Origin: Clostridia bacterium
GTDB taxonomy: Bacteria; Bacillota; Clostridia; Christensenellales; Borkfalkiaceae
Assembly (NCBI GenBank): GCA_017646555.1
Contig: JAGCMG010000103.1
Location: 1-7,160, forward strand
Length of the DNA: 7,160 bases
Direction of reading: 5' to 3'
This document shows positions 6,245 to 7,160 of this stretch, in pieces. The first letter of the stretch is position 1, and each line of letters opens with the position of its first letter. A program made the translations under genes and the position numbers. A model generated the notes under the pieces. The model was not told the DNA's origin and ran no database searches. It saw only the letters and a program-made list of their open reading frames with translations.

Positions 6245-6273
6245 TTGACAAATCAAATATATAAGAGTATAAT
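6245..6273 (+). promoter_or_regulatory. Consensus promoter of the TasA-like lipoprotein gene
   Basis: TTGACA (6245-6250), 17 bp and TATAAT (6268-6273) match the sigma-A consensus in every position, so strong transcription without an activator is expected. Transcription should start near 6280, with a leader of about 42 bases carrying GGGAGGG. A second TATAAT at 6281-6286 has no matching -35 box. Confidence 0.8.
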
Positions 6274-6321
6274 TTTTTATTATAATCGATATGAATAAAA
6301 AACAAGGGAGGGCTTAAAACT

Positions 6322-7160
6322 ATGAAAAATCGCCGATTTTTACTAATGACAATGTTGTTTTTAATAATGATATTATCATTTACTCTAGCAGCGTGTCAAC
6401 AGCAAGAAACACCAAACAACAATGAAGCTATCAAAGTCATAGCCGGTGTCGGTACGTTAAAGATTGACCTTGAAATGAAAGAACCTACCGCAGATTCTTC
6501 TACTTACGTTTCTATCAAGGATTCTCAAGCAGCAATCTTTGACTATGACAATTGGGAACCTGGTTATATGGATGTAAAAGTGCTCCGTATTTCTAACAAA
6601 GGTTCTTTGGCACTCAAATGGTACGCTAAATTCGTATCTGATTACGAACTTTCTCAACTAACAAATGTTATTGACGTTTATGTTAAACTATCTGCAACTG
6701 ATATAACTGTTAACAGCCGAGCTGAAGTTATGGCTAACTGGCAAAAAGTTGGCACCGTTAAAGATTTCGTTAACACTATTGAGACCGTTATGGACAATAC
6801 CCTTGCTACTAGCGAATCTCAATACCTCGGTATCGCATTAACTATGCAAGTCGATGCGGGGTTGGAATATAATATAAGTCTCGGTGGTGATTTTGATATT
6901 CTTATTCTTGCTACTCAACAAACTGCTGAAAATGATGACGTTAATGACCAATATGATAAGGATGCTGAATTCGATGAATTCGTTGTAAGAAACTTTTCGA
7001 CCGAAGCGCAACTTGCTGACGTATTAAGCGACACTACTAAGGAATCTCCTGTAGTTGTTAACTTAAAGTCAGACATTACCGTTAATACTACTATCAACGT
7101 TGTTGGTGACGTAACCATTAACCTTGATAAAAATACTATAGTTACAAGCGAAAGCGTTGC
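6322..7160 (+). CDS. Lipoprotein with TasA/camelysin-like domain and the start of a repeat region (C-terminus beyond the window)
   Basis: The frame is open for 279 codons to the window edge. GGGAGGG precedes the ATG by nine bases. Residues 1-24 form a lipoprotein signal (MKNRR, a hydrophobic core, lipobox LAAC) with the lipidated cysteine at 25, followed by a polar linker. Residues about 40-215 resemble the TasA/CalY (camelysin-like) beta-sandwich family: a WEPG turn at 78-81 followed by a strand ending in SNKGSLALKW at 91-100, a W at 140, and LILATQQTAENDD at 194-206 followed by DQYD, matching the ATQ...E.D..YD ending common in that family. From about residue 220, FSTEAQLADVLSD and then short strands such as DITVNTTI and VTINLDKNTI look like the start of a right-handed beta-helix repeat. 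It is probably a surface-exposed, membrane-anchored matrix or adhesion protein. The family call rests on motif recall; no SipW-type peptidase gene is in view. Confidence 0.75.
   Translation, partial: MKNRRFLLMTMLFLIMILSFTLAACQQQETPNNNEAIKVIAGVGTLKIDLEMKEPTADSSTYVSIKDSQAAIFDYDNWEPGYMDVKVLRISNKGSLALKWYAKFVSDYELSQLTNVIDVYVKLSATDITVNSRAEVMANWQKVGTVKDFVNTIETVMDNTLATSESQYLGIALTMQVDAGLEYNISLGGDFDILILATQQTAENDDVNDQYDKDAEFDEFVVRNFSTEAQLADVLSDTTKESPVVVNLKSDITVNTTINVVGDVTINLDKNTIVTSESV

Noticed and set aside
6457..7118. Two minus-strand open frames opposite the TasA-like lipoprotein gene
   Set aside because: They are short, have no supported start and lie opposite a gene with promoter, ribosome binding site, lipobox and domain-like sequence.

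Overview
The window looks like chromosomal DNA of a low-GC Gram-positive bacterium, most likely an uncultured member of the Clostridia or a related Firmicutes group. The signs are AT-rich intergenic DNA, strong AGGAG-type ribosome binding sites, near-consensus sigma-A promoters, two lipoprotein signal peptides and a pgk-tpiA pair of Firmicutes type. No genus can be named from the sequence alone. I see no tRNA, rRNA, CRISPR array, insertion sequence or phage gene.

Layout. Bases 1-2043 (minus) hold the first 681 residues of a very hydrophobic protein that runs off the left edge; I recognise no family. Next come four complete minus-strand genes: a glycerophosphodiester phosphodiesterase (2285-3142), a small lipoprotein of unknown function (3274-3693), triosephosphate isomerase tpiA (3954-4700) and phosphoglycerate kinase pgk (4789-6102). 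A plus-strand gene starts at 6322 and runs off the right edge. It encodes a lipoprotein with a TasA/camelysin-like domain, followed by what looks like the start of a beta-helix repeat region.

Transcription. pgk and tpiA appear to form one operon driven from a promoter near 6161-6189, with a long hairpin between the genes and a strong terminator after tpiA. The other genes each seem to have their own promoter, and the phosphodiesterase and the small lipoprotein each end in a terminator. The five best promoters all have exactly 17 bp between a TTGAC(A/C/T) box and TATAAT or TAAAAT. pgk and the TasA-like gene diverge from a shared 219-base intergenic region. No stretch over 300 bases lacks a gene.

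Function. pgk and tpiA are housekeeping glycolysis. The phosphodiesterase may recycle glycerol phosphate from phospholipid or teichoic-acid breakdown. The two lipoproteins and the polytopic protein are envelope components without a visible pathway link.

Most worth checking: a shared sequence and hairpin in the leaders of the polytopic gene and the small lipoprotein, with a partial echo between pgk and tpiA; the roughly 90-residue periodicity of the polytopic protein; an insertion of about 36 residues in PGK next to its substrate-binding residues; and a lipid-anchored TasA-like protein. I found no convincing new multi-gene system.
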